Part shown: positions 35,346 to 47,700 of the stretch, in pieces | Position numbering within the stretch: the stretch's first letter is position 1 | How the letters are laid out: each line of letters opens with the position of its first letter | NCBI GenBank assembly: GCA_900660155.1 | Contig: CABFPE010000134.1 | Location: 1,123,881 to 1,187,880 of the forward strand | Length of the DNA: 64,000 bases | DNA from: Hofstenia miamia | Lineage: Eukaryota; Xenacoelomorpha; Acoela; Hofsteniidae | Direction: 5' to 3' | The notes under the pieces: model-generated | The model's input: only the letters and a program-made list of their open reading frames with translations | Database searches by the model: none | What the model was told of the DNA's origin: nothing | Translations under genes and position numbers: made by a program

Positions 35346-36345
35346 NNNNNNNNNNNNNNNNNNNNNNNNNNNNNNNNNNNNNNNNNNNNNNNNNNNNNNN
35401 NNNNNNNNNNNNNNNNNNNNNNNNNNNNNNNNNNNNNNNNNNNNNNNNNNNNNNNNNNNNNNNNNNNNNNNNNNNNNNNNNNNNNNNNNNNNNNNNNNNN
35501 NNNNNNNNNNNNNNNNNNNNNNNNNNNNNNNNNNNNNNNNNNNNNNNNNNNNNNNNNNNNNNNNNNNNNNNNNNNNNNNNNNNNNNNNNNNNNNNNNNNN
35601 NNNNNNNNNNNNNNNNNNNNNNNNNNNNNNNNNNNNNNNNNNNNNNNNNNNNNNNNNNNNNNNNNNNNNNNNNNNNNNNNNNNNNNNNNNNNNNNNNNNN
35701 NNNNNNNNNNNNNNNNNNNNNNNNNNNNNNNNNNNNNNNNNNNNNNNNNNNNNNNNNNNNNNNNNNNNNNNNNNNNNNNNNNNNNNNNNNNNNNNNNNNN
35801 NNNNNNNNNNNNNNNNNNNNNNNNNNNNNNNNNNNNNNNNNNNNNNNNNNNNNNNNNNNNNNNNNNNNNNNNNNNNNNNNNNNNNNNNNNNNNNNNNNNN
35901 NNNNNNNNNNNNNNNNNNNNNNNNNNNNNNNNNNNNNNNNNNNNNNNNNNNNNNNNNNNNNNNNNNNNNNNNNNNNNNNNNNNNNNNNNNNNNNNNNNNN
36001 NNNNNNNNNNNNNNNNNNNNNNNNNNNNNNNNNNNNNNNNNNNNNNNNNNNNNNNNNNNNNNNNNNNNNNNNNNNNNNNNNNNNNNNNNNNNNNNNNNNN
36101 NNNNNNNNNNNNNNNNNNNNNNNNNNNNNNNNNNNNNNNNNNNNNNNNNNNNNNNNNNNNNNNNNNNNNNNNNNNNNNNNNNNNNNNNNNNNNNNNNNNN
36201 NNNNNNNNNNNNNNNNNNNNNNNNNNNNNNNNNNNNNNNNNNNNNNNNNNNNNNNNNNNNNNNNNNNNNNNNNNNNNNNNNNNNNNNNNNNNNNNNNNNN
36301 NNNNNNNNNNNNNNNNNNNNNNNNNNNNNNNNNNNNNNNNNNNNN
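35346..36345. other. Assembly gap of exactly 1000 Ns
   Basis: The round size suggests a gap of assigned or estimated length. Its right flank is the 5' part of a retrotransposon whose body is probably hidden in the gap. Confidence 0.95.
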
Positions 36346-36780
36346 CTTTTATTCAAAATATTAGTTAAATTTGCTTTATTTTTTCCGGAACGCTCGGGTA
36401 ATTTCAGTACCTTCTTAGATAAAGACATTAACTTTTGCCAATGTTCCTCAGAGTCGGGTGTTTTCAAAATATCGTTTAGGCATTTTATGAAAAGTTCAGC
36501 CAGGCATTTCCGAGAACCTTTTGGTACTCTATTTAAGGTAGGCACACGGTGTTTTATGAGGGTCAAAATTTTTTTATTAATATTTGGTTCAGAAGTACTT
36601 TGCTTTGTTAGATGTGTTATCAGAGAGAGAGAGAGATCGGATAATTGCTGTGTGAGTCCCGCACTGTTCAGATCCAATGTTGGATTTGCTGTGTGACTCC
36701 CGTACTGCCCAGAACTTATCTTTGTAGGATATGTTGTCAGGGAGAGATCTGATAACTGCTGTGTTACATTATCATCCCTG
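36346..36780 (-). mobile_element. 5' end of a second zinc-finger-group retrotransposon, cut by the gap
   Basis: The minus strand from 36677 reads TQQLSDLSLS, then VPTLNRVPKGSRKCLAELF and EHWQKLMSLSKKVLKLPERS. This parallels SQQLSDLHLSP, SIPTRKHVP and the W..L.....L..P.R region in the copy at 28.2-31.1 kb, but the CxxC...H...C segment is absent between them. Upstream, at about 36600-36765, a 110-120-base unit (TTATCAGAGAGAGAG / TTGTCAGGGAGAG with GCTGTGTGACTCCCG) is repeated imperfectly, so its 5' region includes a short tandem repeat that repeats the QQLSDL coding motif. The element is truncated by the N run. Confidence 0.6.
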
Positions 36781-39700
36781 CTTATTCTCTTTATAAAATT
36801 TCAATTTTCATCTAAACCATTATTTTTTTTTCTTTTTTGTTTTCATAATTATTCTATATCATAGCTATCTTTTGTGATGTAAAGACAAACGTGCTTATAA
36901 AGATGATTTACATTTAGCATTATGTTGATTTTTTTACAGGCTAACCGACTTCAAAATAACTGGTTAACTAATATTTACTCAGAAGAGCATACCTTTAGCT
37001 ACAGTAGAAACTTCAAGTGACTAAATAAATAAATTAACTATGGGAATTTGTTAACTTTAGAGAGGTTGCTATAGAAAATGGCGTGTGGAATAAGATCACT
37101 TTAAAAAATTGCAGCTTTTACCAATAGAATGGAGGGAATACTCTTTCGATCACTTGTTCTAACTCATTTCTTGTACTCATCTTGTTCATTAACTAACTTA
37201 AGAAAAGCAAAATCGAAATTGGGGAAAGTAGTTAAATGGGGAATAAACATAATTAGTAATAAAAAAAAATAATGTGTAAATAGCATCTAAGATTATTAGA
37301 AGCTCTTGAAAATATTAGATGCTTATCAATATTTTGGAAAAAAATTGAATATTTCTAATCATCTAAATCAAAGGACAATTACATTGGGAAAAACTAACTA
37401 TAATAAACAACTAGTGAAGAATGGATTCTTAAATTTTTCACTATTGCTATGAAACAAATCAGCCGCAGTAGGACATAAAAACATTAGCACAATAAACAAA
37501 TACATGCATCTATATAAAAAATGAGAAATAAAGGTTTTAAATCTATTTAAGTTGTGCAAAAAATCCGATTGATACAGGCTTGTTTATGCGCAATTTTATA
37601 AAACATTAACCTTAAAGATGTAAATTGCGTCGCAGCAGTAACTAATTAACTTAAGTATGAAGAAAAATTAAGTAATCAGAGGTAAACGTTAGAGAGGTTG
37701 TTTTTACTCATTCTTTGAACAATTTTAACACAACTTTAAACTTAAATAAACTATGGAGAGAGATTAACTTTAGAAAGGTTTGATTGTATTAACTTTATAA
37801 TTTAACACTGCAATTTCCTTTTTCCACTGAATTAACTTTTTCCCATCAATTGTTAAGATGTAAGTTAATATGCCATGATGTGTTTATAGATATAGTAGCA
37901 TTCAATTTGTAACTACCTATTATTTGCCACTCTTATTGACTAGAAGAATCAAATTACAGAAACCTAACAATTTCAAAATCTTTGAAAATTTTGCACTAAG
38001 ATGCAATATTGAAACACTAAAGAATTCTAAACCTAGATATAAAAAATTATTGCAAGCATTTATATATCATTGCAACCAAGTCTAAATTCAAAGATGATAA
38101 TATTCATTAATTTGCCAATACTTAGTCACTAATGTTGATTCTTTGCATAAGGAGTTTCTGAGAATAGACCTGCTTAGTGCATTTTAGTAATGCAGTAGGC
38201 CTTGCTATTAATGCAATTAAATATTTAAGAATGCATGTAATGATTCAAAACTTTATTGCATCTAGCACGATAAAGCTATACAAAAAAGTATTGTCGCAGT
38301 TGGCGAGGCTTTTTCTAACTTCATGAGCAAAAAATTGCTCTTTATCCACTTAATGTTCTATTTTAAATTTGAGAACAGAGTTGCAATATCAAATTAATTA
38401 AATAATATCCGAGTTATTTGCAAAGAGAATTGATCGTAATGTTCAAATCTCTAGTTGTATCAAAATATACATATGTTCTTGTACAGAGAATTTAAAAAAC
38501 CAAATTTTTAAAAACCATTTTTTAAAATTTTAACAGAAAATTATGGAAGATTTTCAAATGGATGAACAGAATTACCCATGTTAATAATAACGCAATTGAA
38601 ATAAGCATGACAAATATTTATTTTAATGCAAAGGATCAACGTAAAATGGATCTGTGTTTGAACACACTTAATCTATTATATTGCTCAATAATGCAATGCA
38701 TATTTGAATAATTCTGTGAGTTCACTACTACTGCATTTCCATTTTCTGACCACGGGCTTACTTCAATCAATTTTCACAAAACACCATGAAACGGAATAAG
38801 GCCCATAAAAAGTTTATTAAAAATATAAATGATATTAAATCATCCATCTCATCAGAAAATTGATTTCCATTATATTCTGCATTAATATTTAGCAAAATAC
38901 TGAAAAAGTTTCTTAAAAATTTTTGAACATTATCTGAACAGATTTTACCCTCAAAAAATAATGATTAAATCCAGTACAATATACAAACAATGCTGCTTCC
39001 AGTACATTGGATTAATGATATTTGCAAATCAATGATTCGTAAAAAATATGGTCCAGCAGTGAAAATTATTTTACAAAATGGCAACTGTTTCTTCTTCTCC
39101 AAAAGATATGCATAAAGAACTGGAACCACATTCCAATCACTTTCCAATCTTTTCTACCACTATGTCTGACCTCTGTGTTTCCATCACCTTGATTGTTTGT
39201 ATGTTGAAGTCCCAATGTATCTTAACCTTCGCATTTTCTATGACATTCAAATTCATACCATACCTAATGTTCCGATAATGAGGGAATTTAATACCCATGG
39301 AAACAACAAATAGCATCAAATATTTTGCCTTCTAAAGAAAAAGAGGGTAGACTCAGTTCAGGCATCCCTTACATTTCTGGTAAATGTGAGCTTTGATAGC
39401 TTCACCACTGGTTGTGAATTAAACATGAAAAAAAAACAAGCCAATTCTTAATCTTGTGGTATTCTCGGATTGTAAGTATGTATATTAGTCCTGAGCTATA
39501 GGTGCTTAAAATTTTTGTTGGGAAATCTTCACCAATTTTGAAAAACTCTTTGTAGAAGTGAGATTTGTAAGTAGTTCTATGTTATTGACACTTAACCTTA
39601 AATCTAGAAAATATAGTTTAAATTATGTGTGTGTTAGCATTTCATGGAGTACATATTATTATGACTTGCAACTGTTAATAGCTTAAATATTTTGAATATC

Positions 39701-39970
39701 TTCAAATACTAAATCTATATATTGTGACATCAGTAGCAATCTGTTGCAGAATCACCACTAGGAATGCAATTAGGGGAAGCAACACTGATTGGGTCAATTT
39801 AAAATTTTGTTCATGTGTGTTTATCACGTCATTTTGTAAAAAAATTTAGTTCTGATCATTTGGTTGGTACTTGTAAATTTTTATTTCTGTTATTATTACT
39901 TTGTACATAATAGGGAAACAATTGTATGTTATCACATTAATAAATAGTCTTTTAAACTAGGTGCATTACT
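36781..39970. other. Gene-free AT-rich stretch
   Basis: No frame longer than 66 codons is present, and none is protein-like. I see no inverted ends or known motifs. Confidence 0.5.
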
Positions 39971-39973
39971 CTG

Positions 39974-41034
39974 ATACTCTGATAAGATAAGATAAGATAA
40001 GACAATCTTTATTAAGAGAAGGTAAAGCAATTAATACAAACTGATGGCTTCTCAAAATAGCGTCATTAAAAAAAAATAAAACAAAATCATACTATTTACA
40101 AACCTATACATTGCTAAGCAGGCTAAGAATAAGTCTACATTCTAGTAATTGTGTAATTGCTATTATAGAATTTGTACCCTGTCCAAGATCTTCCTGAGAT
40201 GAATTTTTGCTTAAGAATAAATCTTTTCACACTATTTCGGAATTCTTTCAGTTTTGTAATATGCTTAATTTCGTTAGGTAGATTATTCCATTGCCTTGTG
40301 GCTACGTTTAAAAATGAATTTTCTTTGACTTTACGTCTGAACCTAGTGACAACATATTTCTTAGACCGTCTATTGAAAGTTTTCTTGAATTCAGGGAGAT
40401 TTATCTTATCATAAGGCGGAATTTCGTTAGCAGCTTTGAAAAATAATGTAGCAATATTGATTTGTATTAATTGTTGAGGAGAAGGACACGTTTCCAAAAT
40501 ATAATTTTTGGTGTTACTCGAATTTCTTTTGCAAACATTTAAAGCCCATTTATATTGCAGCTGAAGTTTATTTTTTCAATGATGTGCTCAAATTTGAAAA
40601 TAGTACACTCCCGTAATTTAGGTGGCTCATGACAAATGCGTGGAATAGCTGAATTATTGCATGAGGAGGTAATAGGTCAGCAACCTGAGAAATAGTTCTT
40701 ATGCCAGCAGCAATTTTTTTCTGTGTAGATTTAATGTGCTCGGAAAAAGAAAGTTTTGAGTCAATTATTATTCCTAAATATTTGAAAGTATCACTTGTAG
40801 AAATAATTGCATTTTTTATAGTCAAATTTTTATTTGTATGCAAGTTATTGTTGAAAAAGGGGTTCATTATACAAAATTGCGTTTTCTCGGCATTAATGCG
40901 TAATTTGTGCATAGAGAAATAATGGCTTAGTGACTGGCAGTTGGATTCCACTTTTTTTATTGCAACATCTAATGACTTGTTGGCGGAAAATATACAGGTA
41001 TCATCTGCATATTGTATGAGATTGCAATTGATAT
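39974..41034 (-). mobile_element. LINE copy B, 5'-truncated, with (TTATC)n tail
   Basis: Minus strand: starts in the RT domain at NLIQYADDTCIF (about 41030), then VESNCQSLSHYFSMHKLRIN, KYLGIIIDSKLSFSEHIKS, PPHAIIQLFHAFVMSHLNYG, a frame break near 40570, then RRSKKYVVTRFRRKVKENSF and TRQWNNLPNEIKHITKLKEF, ending ..YNSNYTITRM at 40135. The 3' tail at 39981-40001 is four GATAA units (TTATC on the element strand) after AATAAAGATTGTC. The structure (5' truncation, short tandem tail) is that of target-primed insertion. It is the best preserved of the three related fragments. Confidence 0.85.
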
Positions 41035-41703
41035 TAGGTTAAGTTATTAGTAATGAAATACGATCCAGAGAAGAGAGGGGTGATGCCTCATGTATTACCT
41101 ATTGAGGTGCTACATGAGTTCGTAGCCATGTGAATTTTATTTTCTCAGTAGTAACACAGTTAGATGCAATTACAACTCCTGGCAGTTTATTCTCAATCAA
41201 TTTTCTTAAAATTGGCCTTTACTTTTTGGTTATATTTACACATATTTTTATCTTTATTTCTTATTGATGATTATGATGTGTAACTAAATATAGGTCATCG
41301 AATCTGACGACCTGGAACCAATCTGCACCTTAAGGGATGATGTAGGCTTAGTGTAGTAGGTTTTTATTTGCATGTACGATAACAAGCCAGTGTGGCCTTC
41401 AACTTTCAATGAGATAAGCATAGGGACTAGGTTTTTGTTTGGTTCTGAGTCGGCTGAAGGCCATTCAACTATTAGAAAAAATACCATGATCTTTCATCTC
41501 GGGTTGTTTACTGGAGTACACCATCGGTTCCAAATTATTTCGCTAAATTGCCGATATAAAGCAAACTACTATTTATTACTGTTCTATGTTCTTTATTTGG
41601 TTAGAATGCTCCACCATGGAATAAAATAGTTCATGTCCCAATAAGAGATCATTCTAAATATATATATGTGTGTGTGTGTGTCCAGATATCTTAAAAAAAT
41701 ATA

Positions 41704-41709
41704 TTTATT
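41704..41709 (-). terminator. Poly(A) signal for the Cys-loop receptor gene
   Basis: AATAAA on the minus strand lies about 33 bases after the stop codon at 41742, giving a very short 3' untranslated region. Confidence 0.5.
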
Positions 41710-41741
41710 CCTATCCCAAATAAGAATCAAAAAATATATTT

Positions 41742-42941
41742 TTAATTTAGTATCCAAATAAGTAATGTTTCTAAAACTAGTACAATAAATATTATTCTAT
41801 CAAACATCATACAAGCCATTTGCCATTTAATTTGAGCCAATCCATACTTCTTTTCATCCGCGGTCATCTCCTGATCACGTGATAAATGCTTCTTAATTGG
41901 AAGAAACAGCGAAAATAGATTAACCAGATTTTGTAAATTCGCGCATGGCTCATTTTCATGTTCGTAGAAATATATTGCCAATATAACTGCATTAATAAAT
42001 GTGCAAAGAGCCGATGTTGCCGTGGCAAAAAGGAATTGCCATCCAATTGATGGATACGTTGCTGAACTTTCTGGGAATATGGAGACGATTAGTAAACTAT
42101 TTACCATGAATGCTAAATTAATAGTTATTGCTAAGGAATTTCTTTCTCCACATTCAGGTGGTAAAACAAAAACTATGGGGGATAGTGTGCTTATTAATAG
42201 AAAGGGTGCCTTGATTGTTAGATAGTAGAAGATGGGATCTCTTCTAATTTTGATTGAAAATACCAGATCTTTATGATAGGAAGAGTTCGAATTGTCAATG
42301 TCCGCCAAAGAACATTCAAGTATCTCATCATCTATACACCTAGCAAAGTTGCTTACATTTAATAGTTTCCACTGAGAGTTACGAATATATTCTCTTCCTC
42401 GCAAGTCTAAGTTGAAGTGAAATAAGCCGTAGCTTGATATTTGCTCTCTCCTTAACATATTGCCAATGATAATAAGGCACGTGTGTTCATCGTAAGGAAA
42501 ATCACTCATGTCATAATCGCAGTGTATCGTTATGGTCATTACTTTAATGCTGGCAACAAAGCCATTATAAATAACAAAGCTTCTTGCAAAGCTAACATCT
42601 TCAAGTTTAATGAGATTTGTAATAGCAACATCTGGTTGCCAAATTTCCTCTTCTTGAAAATCCAAAATTGATATATTATGCTTATTGATATCCCAATAAA
42701 TGCTTTCAACTCCATAGTGTAGAAAATAGTAAATACTTACTTTCAAAGTTCCTTCTTTTTCATTTACGGAAAGTATGTTACGTAGATTCACTTGAACTCC
42801 CACGGTTTTATTCCTTAAATCCGGTGGAACAAAATGTGGATTCGCACGATCAATAACCTCTTTAATGAGATCTCTCGCAAACGATTTACTGACGAATATC
42901 AGAAGTAAACCAACCAACCCTGGTATCGTGTGACAAACCAT
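41742..42941 (-). CDS. Cys-loop ligand-gated ion channel subunit (nicotinic-receptor-like), intronless
   Basis: A pentameric channel subunit of the plasma membrane. I choose the ATG at 42941 because it opens a hydrophobic signal peptide (MVCHTIPGLVGLLLIF); the frame stays open 56 codons further up (to 43109) but adds nothing family-like. The 399-residue protein has the ligand-binding domain with WQPD (residues 101-104, family WxPD) and the Cys-loop CDYDMSDFPYDEHTC (141-155, 13 residues between cysteines). M1 is at about 241-261, M2 at 268-290 preceded by CGERNS, M3 at 300-325 and M4 at 375-397. The Glu before the M2 helix (GER, compare GEK in nicotinic subunits) suggests a cation channel. No vicinal cysteine pair is seen in loop C, so it is not a classical alpha subunit. 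The M3-M4 loop is short (about 50 residues). Ligand unknown. No introns, unlike most family members. Confidence 0.88.
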   Translation of the reverse strand: MVCHTIPGLVGLLLIFVSKSFARDLIKEVIDRANPHFVPPDLRNKTVGVQVNLRNILSVNEKEGTLKVSIYYFLHYGVESIYWDINKHNISILDFQEEEIWQPDVAITNLIKLEDVSFARSFVIYNGFVASIKVMTITIHCDYDMSDFPYDEHTCLIIIGNMLRREQISSYGLFHFNLDLRGREYIRNSQWKLLNVSNFARCIDDEILECSLADIDNSNSSYHKDLVFSIKIRRDPIFYYLTIKAPFLLISTLSPIVFVLPPECGERNSLAITINLAFMVNSLLIVSIFPESSATYPSIGWQFLFATATSALCTFINAVILAIYFYEHENEPCANLQNLVNLFSLFLPIKKHLSRDQEMTADEKKYGLAQIKWQMACMMFDRIIFIVLVLETLLIWILN

Positions 42942-44630
42942 TTTATGCTCTGATTTTGCAAGTTCTCCATAAATTATCAAGTCTCGAACTCCATTGGTTA
43001 ATTTGGTAATCTTTATAAAAGACAGAATGCCTAATTCTACGATTGGGATAATCCAATATTTACAATTTACATGCCAGATGTTGTGAAATATATTGTCCAA
43101 TTTGTGCATAATAAAACTTTATTTGCCTAATCGCATGGAATTGTTAATATATAATACTCATATTAATTAATAAATCGGAAAAGAAAGTTGAGAAAGTTTT
43201 GTGTGGGATTTGAATAATTATACATTTTTTACCATATTCGCTATTAATATTTTAATAAATAAATTTTTAATAAACTGAATAATGTATTTTGAATACCAGA
43301 TAGATATCACATGTCGTGCAGATTACCAACATGCAGGTTACATTGTATCTAGATTTCTGCTTGACAATATTTCAAAGTATTTGCTCATTTTTTCTACATG
43401 TAATAATGAAAAAGGTTCATACATGAATTGAGTTTTCAGAAAATGAAAATACATGCTTGTGGCACAGCAAGTGCTTGCATGTTTGTTTTTTTCTTAGGTT
43501 TTTAAAAAAATCGAAGAAAATAGATGACTGTCATACATTCAATAAACAGCTAAATTTTTAAGATTGAATATTGTTTGCGCCATGTTTTGAATTTTTGAAT
43601 GAAATTCGCAAAGTGTTATCTAAATGTCTATCCATAAGGAAATGTTTGATGCTTTGTTCACAAGCACAGTGCAAGCGTGTGTGCAACTCTTATGTTTTGA
43701 CAGAGGACTCTGTTTCATTATTTAGCGGGGTTGTTCATTTCTTAGAGATTACGGTTTATCTATTTATGATTTAAACTTGAAAATGCACCAATTCTGAATC
43801 CACTATCAAAATCAAAAACCCACACTTAAATAAACTATCCTTCTATGACTTTTTTCTTTAAGTTGTTCTGCAACTTTTGACGCAATTTTTTTTTAGATTG
43901 GGTTAAAAGTTATAGCGATTTAAGAATGGTCTATGAAAAACTGACATTTCTTAAGAATTTAGAAAATAACGATTTTGTATGTAAAGGCTATAAATTAAAA
44001 CCAATGCATAATTTCAAATGCAAATATATAATTAAGTGTTTTCTATGTTTGATTTGTATTATAGAAAATTCTCTTGATTTCGATTGGGTAATATTTCTTA
44101 CATTTTGCGTCAATAATAAGAAATTAAAAAAATTTAATACATAACCTAATTTATATGCGCATAATTTGCATATAAATTACCGTATTGCAAAATTATTATG
44201 TCAAAATATTCCCTCTGATATGTCAAAGTGTTTGGTGTTGATCAGATAAACCGTTTCGGGGATTTTAAGGGGGGGGAATCGGCTTCCTCAGGAATAACTA
44301 CAATGAAATGACCCAGGTAAAATATGGTCAAACTTATTGTGGAAGAAAGAATCATTGTCAACACAATTTGTCATTTTCCAGGGTTTTGAAAATGTAATGG
44401 AACTAAAATTTACATTTAAGAACTAAATATCAATAATTAACCTCAATTATAAATTAAAGGCAATTAACCAAATAGACGCGGAATATTTCAAACACATCTC
44501 GCACATTTTCTTTTGAAAATCCAGGAGTGTCTGTAAAAAAGAAAACTTACTAGTAGTTTTATTCTGGTTTTTCTAAAATACCCATAGAAAAAATTAGAGA
44601 GAAAAGGCCTTCATTTCAAGTTCAGTAACT
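42942..44630. other. AT-rich sequence upstream of the channel gene
   Basis: No supported gene. A G9 run occurs near 44270. The channel promoter should lie here on the minus strand, but no core motif stands out. Confidence 0.4.
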
Positions 44631-44639
44631 TGCAGTCCA

Positions 44640-45275
44640 ATATCTAGATCTTGATCCCCTTTTCAAACGTTCTTCAGGTTGATGAAAGTGTTCACGACAA
44701 CGATTTGCTTTAGACACAATAAGAAAAATCATTTGTTGGGAATAAACTCAAATCATCAATTGGATGATAATTGTGAATATCCAAATCGCCTTTGAACCCA
44801 AGTTGCTCTGCTTAATCTTGAAGCATTTTTTCTGCACATTATTGGTATCCAAGTTTATCCATGGATCATTTTGTGGCTTTTTCATACATGTATTTTGTGT
44901 CGTGATTTTCTTTCTGTTCACAATTTAGGATTTGGTGTGCTGCATCAAGATTCAAAGTCTTCAATAAGAAGTTGTTTGTCTCTGGTCACAGTATCTGATG
45001 GCTTTATAATTCCTCTCCTATAGCACCTGTTGCAAATACAGTTCTGTGCAAAATGTGTACTTCATTACCCACCAATTCTATTGAATTTCTTCCACACAGT
45101 ATTTCAATGTTATCTTCACCAGTCTCCTTAGGTTCATTGTCTGAATCGTCAAAAATGCGAGCTGTAAGTTCTTCAGCTGAATAGTTTTTTTGGCATACCA
45201 TTTTTTTGCATAACCCCAAAACTTACCTACATACTCTACATAAATATGCAGTTCAAATGTTACGATAGAAACCAT
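44640..45275 (-). pseudogene. Decayed, unrecognised minus-strand coding remnant
   Basis: 45004-45275 contains SAEELTARIFDDSDNEPKET, an acidic segment reminiscent of the N-termini of some transposases. 44650-44960 gives ILNCEQKENHDTKYMYEKAT and EQLGFKGDLDIHNYHPIDDL with several in-frame stops. The composition is protein-like but I cannot name the family. It may be a dead transposon ORF or a host pseudogene. Confidence 0.35.
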
Positions 45276-45583
45276 TAGTAATATATAGGGTATTTTATGT
45301 ATGTCTAAACAAATTCCGAAATTTTTTATACGTTTGAAAAAAAAATAAAAAAATATTTATATAGTATACTTAAAGCGAGCATAAAATAATATATAATGAA
45401 ATATTTTATAGTTAGCGTGAATATGCGTACATAACGCGAATATAAATATTGGAAAACCTATCGAAAATATAAATATGAGTTTTAAATACTTAAAGAATAT
45501 ATATATATACATATATATTCAAAATGTACACGCTAATGCACTACCGATTCATATCACACAAAATTTTTTCACTAATTCTGCAT

Positions 45584-45585
<2 letters not shown>

Positions 45586-45617
<32 letters not shown>
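45586..45617. repeat. (TA)n microsatellite
   Basis: About 16 TA units. Similar TA runs occur at 50792-50815, 51038-51054 and 59316-59348. Confidence 0.9.
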
Positions 45618-45620
<3 letters not shown>

Positions 45621-45689
45621 AATATATTTATTCTTCGTCAAATTTTCTATAAACTACACTTCGATTTAGTACTTTTTTACATTATAGGC

Positions 45690-46585
45690 AAATCAAGGCA
45701 ACTCCCTTCAAATGATATTCCTCAGGTCATAACATTATTAAGCAACTCAACAAAACACACGGGAAATTTGCAGAAGACTTGAATATCAACTAGTGTGGAG
45801 TGATGTGTCAGGAACATCAAGCGTGAAGTCATAAAAATTCTCTTTACTTGAATGAAAATTATGAATAAAAATTTGGTGCCTCTGTTGGAAAATGCCAGCC
45901 AATTCTGAGTTCAGGAGTATCTAAAGAAGAATTTGCAATTGCCAGCCAATAGACCAGAGAAATACAAATGATGCGGACAAGCTGACTCTGTAGAATGTAT
46001 ACCAAGTAGACTACAAAGAGCTGTTAGAAGGCATTATTCACTGAACAGTCAAAGTTTACAATACAGCAGTGCTCCCAATATGGTGTCCACCAAATGGCTT
46101 CTCGCCAATCAATCTGCTGAATACAGGTAAGACAGCAAACATTCACCTGATTTCATATTCTCGGGCCGCTTCAGTATGAGTGGTCTGAATGACTTATCCA
46201 CACACAACCAACTTGAACAACTGAATTCTGCCAAATACATTGAACTTTTTAGTGATACGCTGCTGAACTGTGAGTATTTCCAACAAGACAGTGCTCCCAC
46301 CGACATGATCAAATCAGAAAAGCTATGACTTGAGCAAAATGATGTGAGCGTCTTAGACTAGGTACCGCCAAGTTCTAAATCCCATAGAGAATTTATGGAA
46401 ACTAGGGATAGCCAAGCTCAACGATGACAACATCCCCAGTGTTCAACAAATTCCAGTGGAATTGATAGAAATTAGGGTTTTGAAGACATAAGTTGAAACC
46501 TGCAGAAGACTTGCAAAGTCAATGTCCAGCAGGATCCAGCAGGTTATCAAAAACAAAGGATATCCTATTATGTATTAATTGGCAA
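45690..46585 (+). mobile_element. Tc1-like transposase remnant
   Basis: Reading across frames: QLPSNDIPQVITLLSN, then KYIELFSDTLLNCEYFQQDS (the FqqDnaP block), VLNPIENLWKLGIAKLNDDN (the SPDLNPIENlW block, about 46370-46430), and CRRLAKSMSSRIQQVIKNKG near the end. This is the order of Tc1/Tc3 transposases. Several stops and frame changes show it is inactive. No terminal repeats were identified. Confidence 0.75.
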
Positions 46586-46879
46586 TACTTATTGATATAT
46601 TTTTTTTATTTACGTTTAATGCATCATATGTTACTATTGTTTTATTCACATTCATTCTTAACTATACGTATGTAATATAATATGCCACTATTCGTAATTT
46701 TTGAAAAAAGTTTGTTTTACTAACTTAATATAGTTCTTATCAGTTTTAACAATGTAGTGCTTGGAGAGAAAATCGGCCAAATAGACTCTTAAGACACCGT
46801 GCTTGTAACTCGTTACCTGTATACAATGTTTCATTTGTTTTTTCTTACATGTTCTTAAAGAAAATAATTTAGATAGTAG

Positions 46880-47700
46880 TTATTTGAACAAAAATTTTGA
46901 TTTTTCAGTTGATATGCGAAATTTGTAACTCCCAAATCTTGCATATTCAATTTACTAGCACTGTTCTAATACGTAAAAGAAATATTTTGTCCACTTTTTT
47001 AATCAGGGTTCAAATTATCAATTTTCTGTTTCCTACTTCATAATAGCACCATACACTAGTACATGATAGTTGAAAACTGGTACTGTGAATACACCCTAAA
47101 GTTTGAACATGGCATTTGATAGTCTCAACTTATTATTGACACATTGATGGTATCACCCCAACATTGGTAAGCAAAAAAACTATAGTTAATGGGCTTCTTT
47201 TGTAAAAAATGTACTGTAATGTATTTTTAGTTCAATTAGAGGAATAGTGTTCACCTTACCTCATTCAAAATTGCTTTATGGATATTCTACCACAACTAGT
47301 TCAGTTATTAAGTATTCCCTATGATATTTTAATAGTTACTGCTATATTGTTTTAATGTTCCATAGCAATGAATAGACAATTTTTGGTTTGCCTTTTAATA
47401 TGCTTATGTTTTTTATCAAACGTAAGCAAATGAAAAACAAACTTATCATGTTATTTGACTTTATATGTGGTCGTCAATCTTGTTTATCTCTGCATTGCTT
47501 GCCTATGTTCTCACTTTCTAAACAATAGTGAGAAGAAACAATTGGAAGATGAACTAAACAGTGAATTAAGCCTGGTCGTCAATGATGTATATCAAGACAT
47601 TCACAGCAAAGGAATGAAAATTGTGAAAAGCTTTAAGAAAATGAAACAAAATGTTTTAGATGCAAAAACGGAAGTATTACAATTGCAGCTAAGCTTCTGA
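46880..47700 (+). pseudogene. Duplicated copy of the small secreted-protein locus, probably decayed
   Basis: The segment is closely similar in order and sequence to 60,900-61,690, including untranslated parts (CATAATAGCACCATAC, TTCAGTTATTAAGTATT). The coding part from about 47458 reads TLYVVVNLVYLCIACLCSHF, then KKQLEDELNSELSLVVNDVY and KKMKQNVLDAKTEVLQLQ. Relative to the other copy, the bases carrying the initiator ATG are missing, and the splice donor CAG|GTAAGT has become CAG|CTAAGC. The open frame may be simply not yet interrupted. It could also be a gene with a different first exon. Confidence 0.6.

Noticed and set aside
35334-36677. A 447-codon minus-strand frame
   Set aside because: Most of it is the 1000-N gap. 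Only the first 110 or so residues are real, and these are described as a retrotransposon 5' end.
42942-43109. 56-codon N-terminal extension of the Cys-loop receptor
   Set aside because: The family begins with a signal peptide, which starts at the internal Met (42941); the extension has no conserved features.
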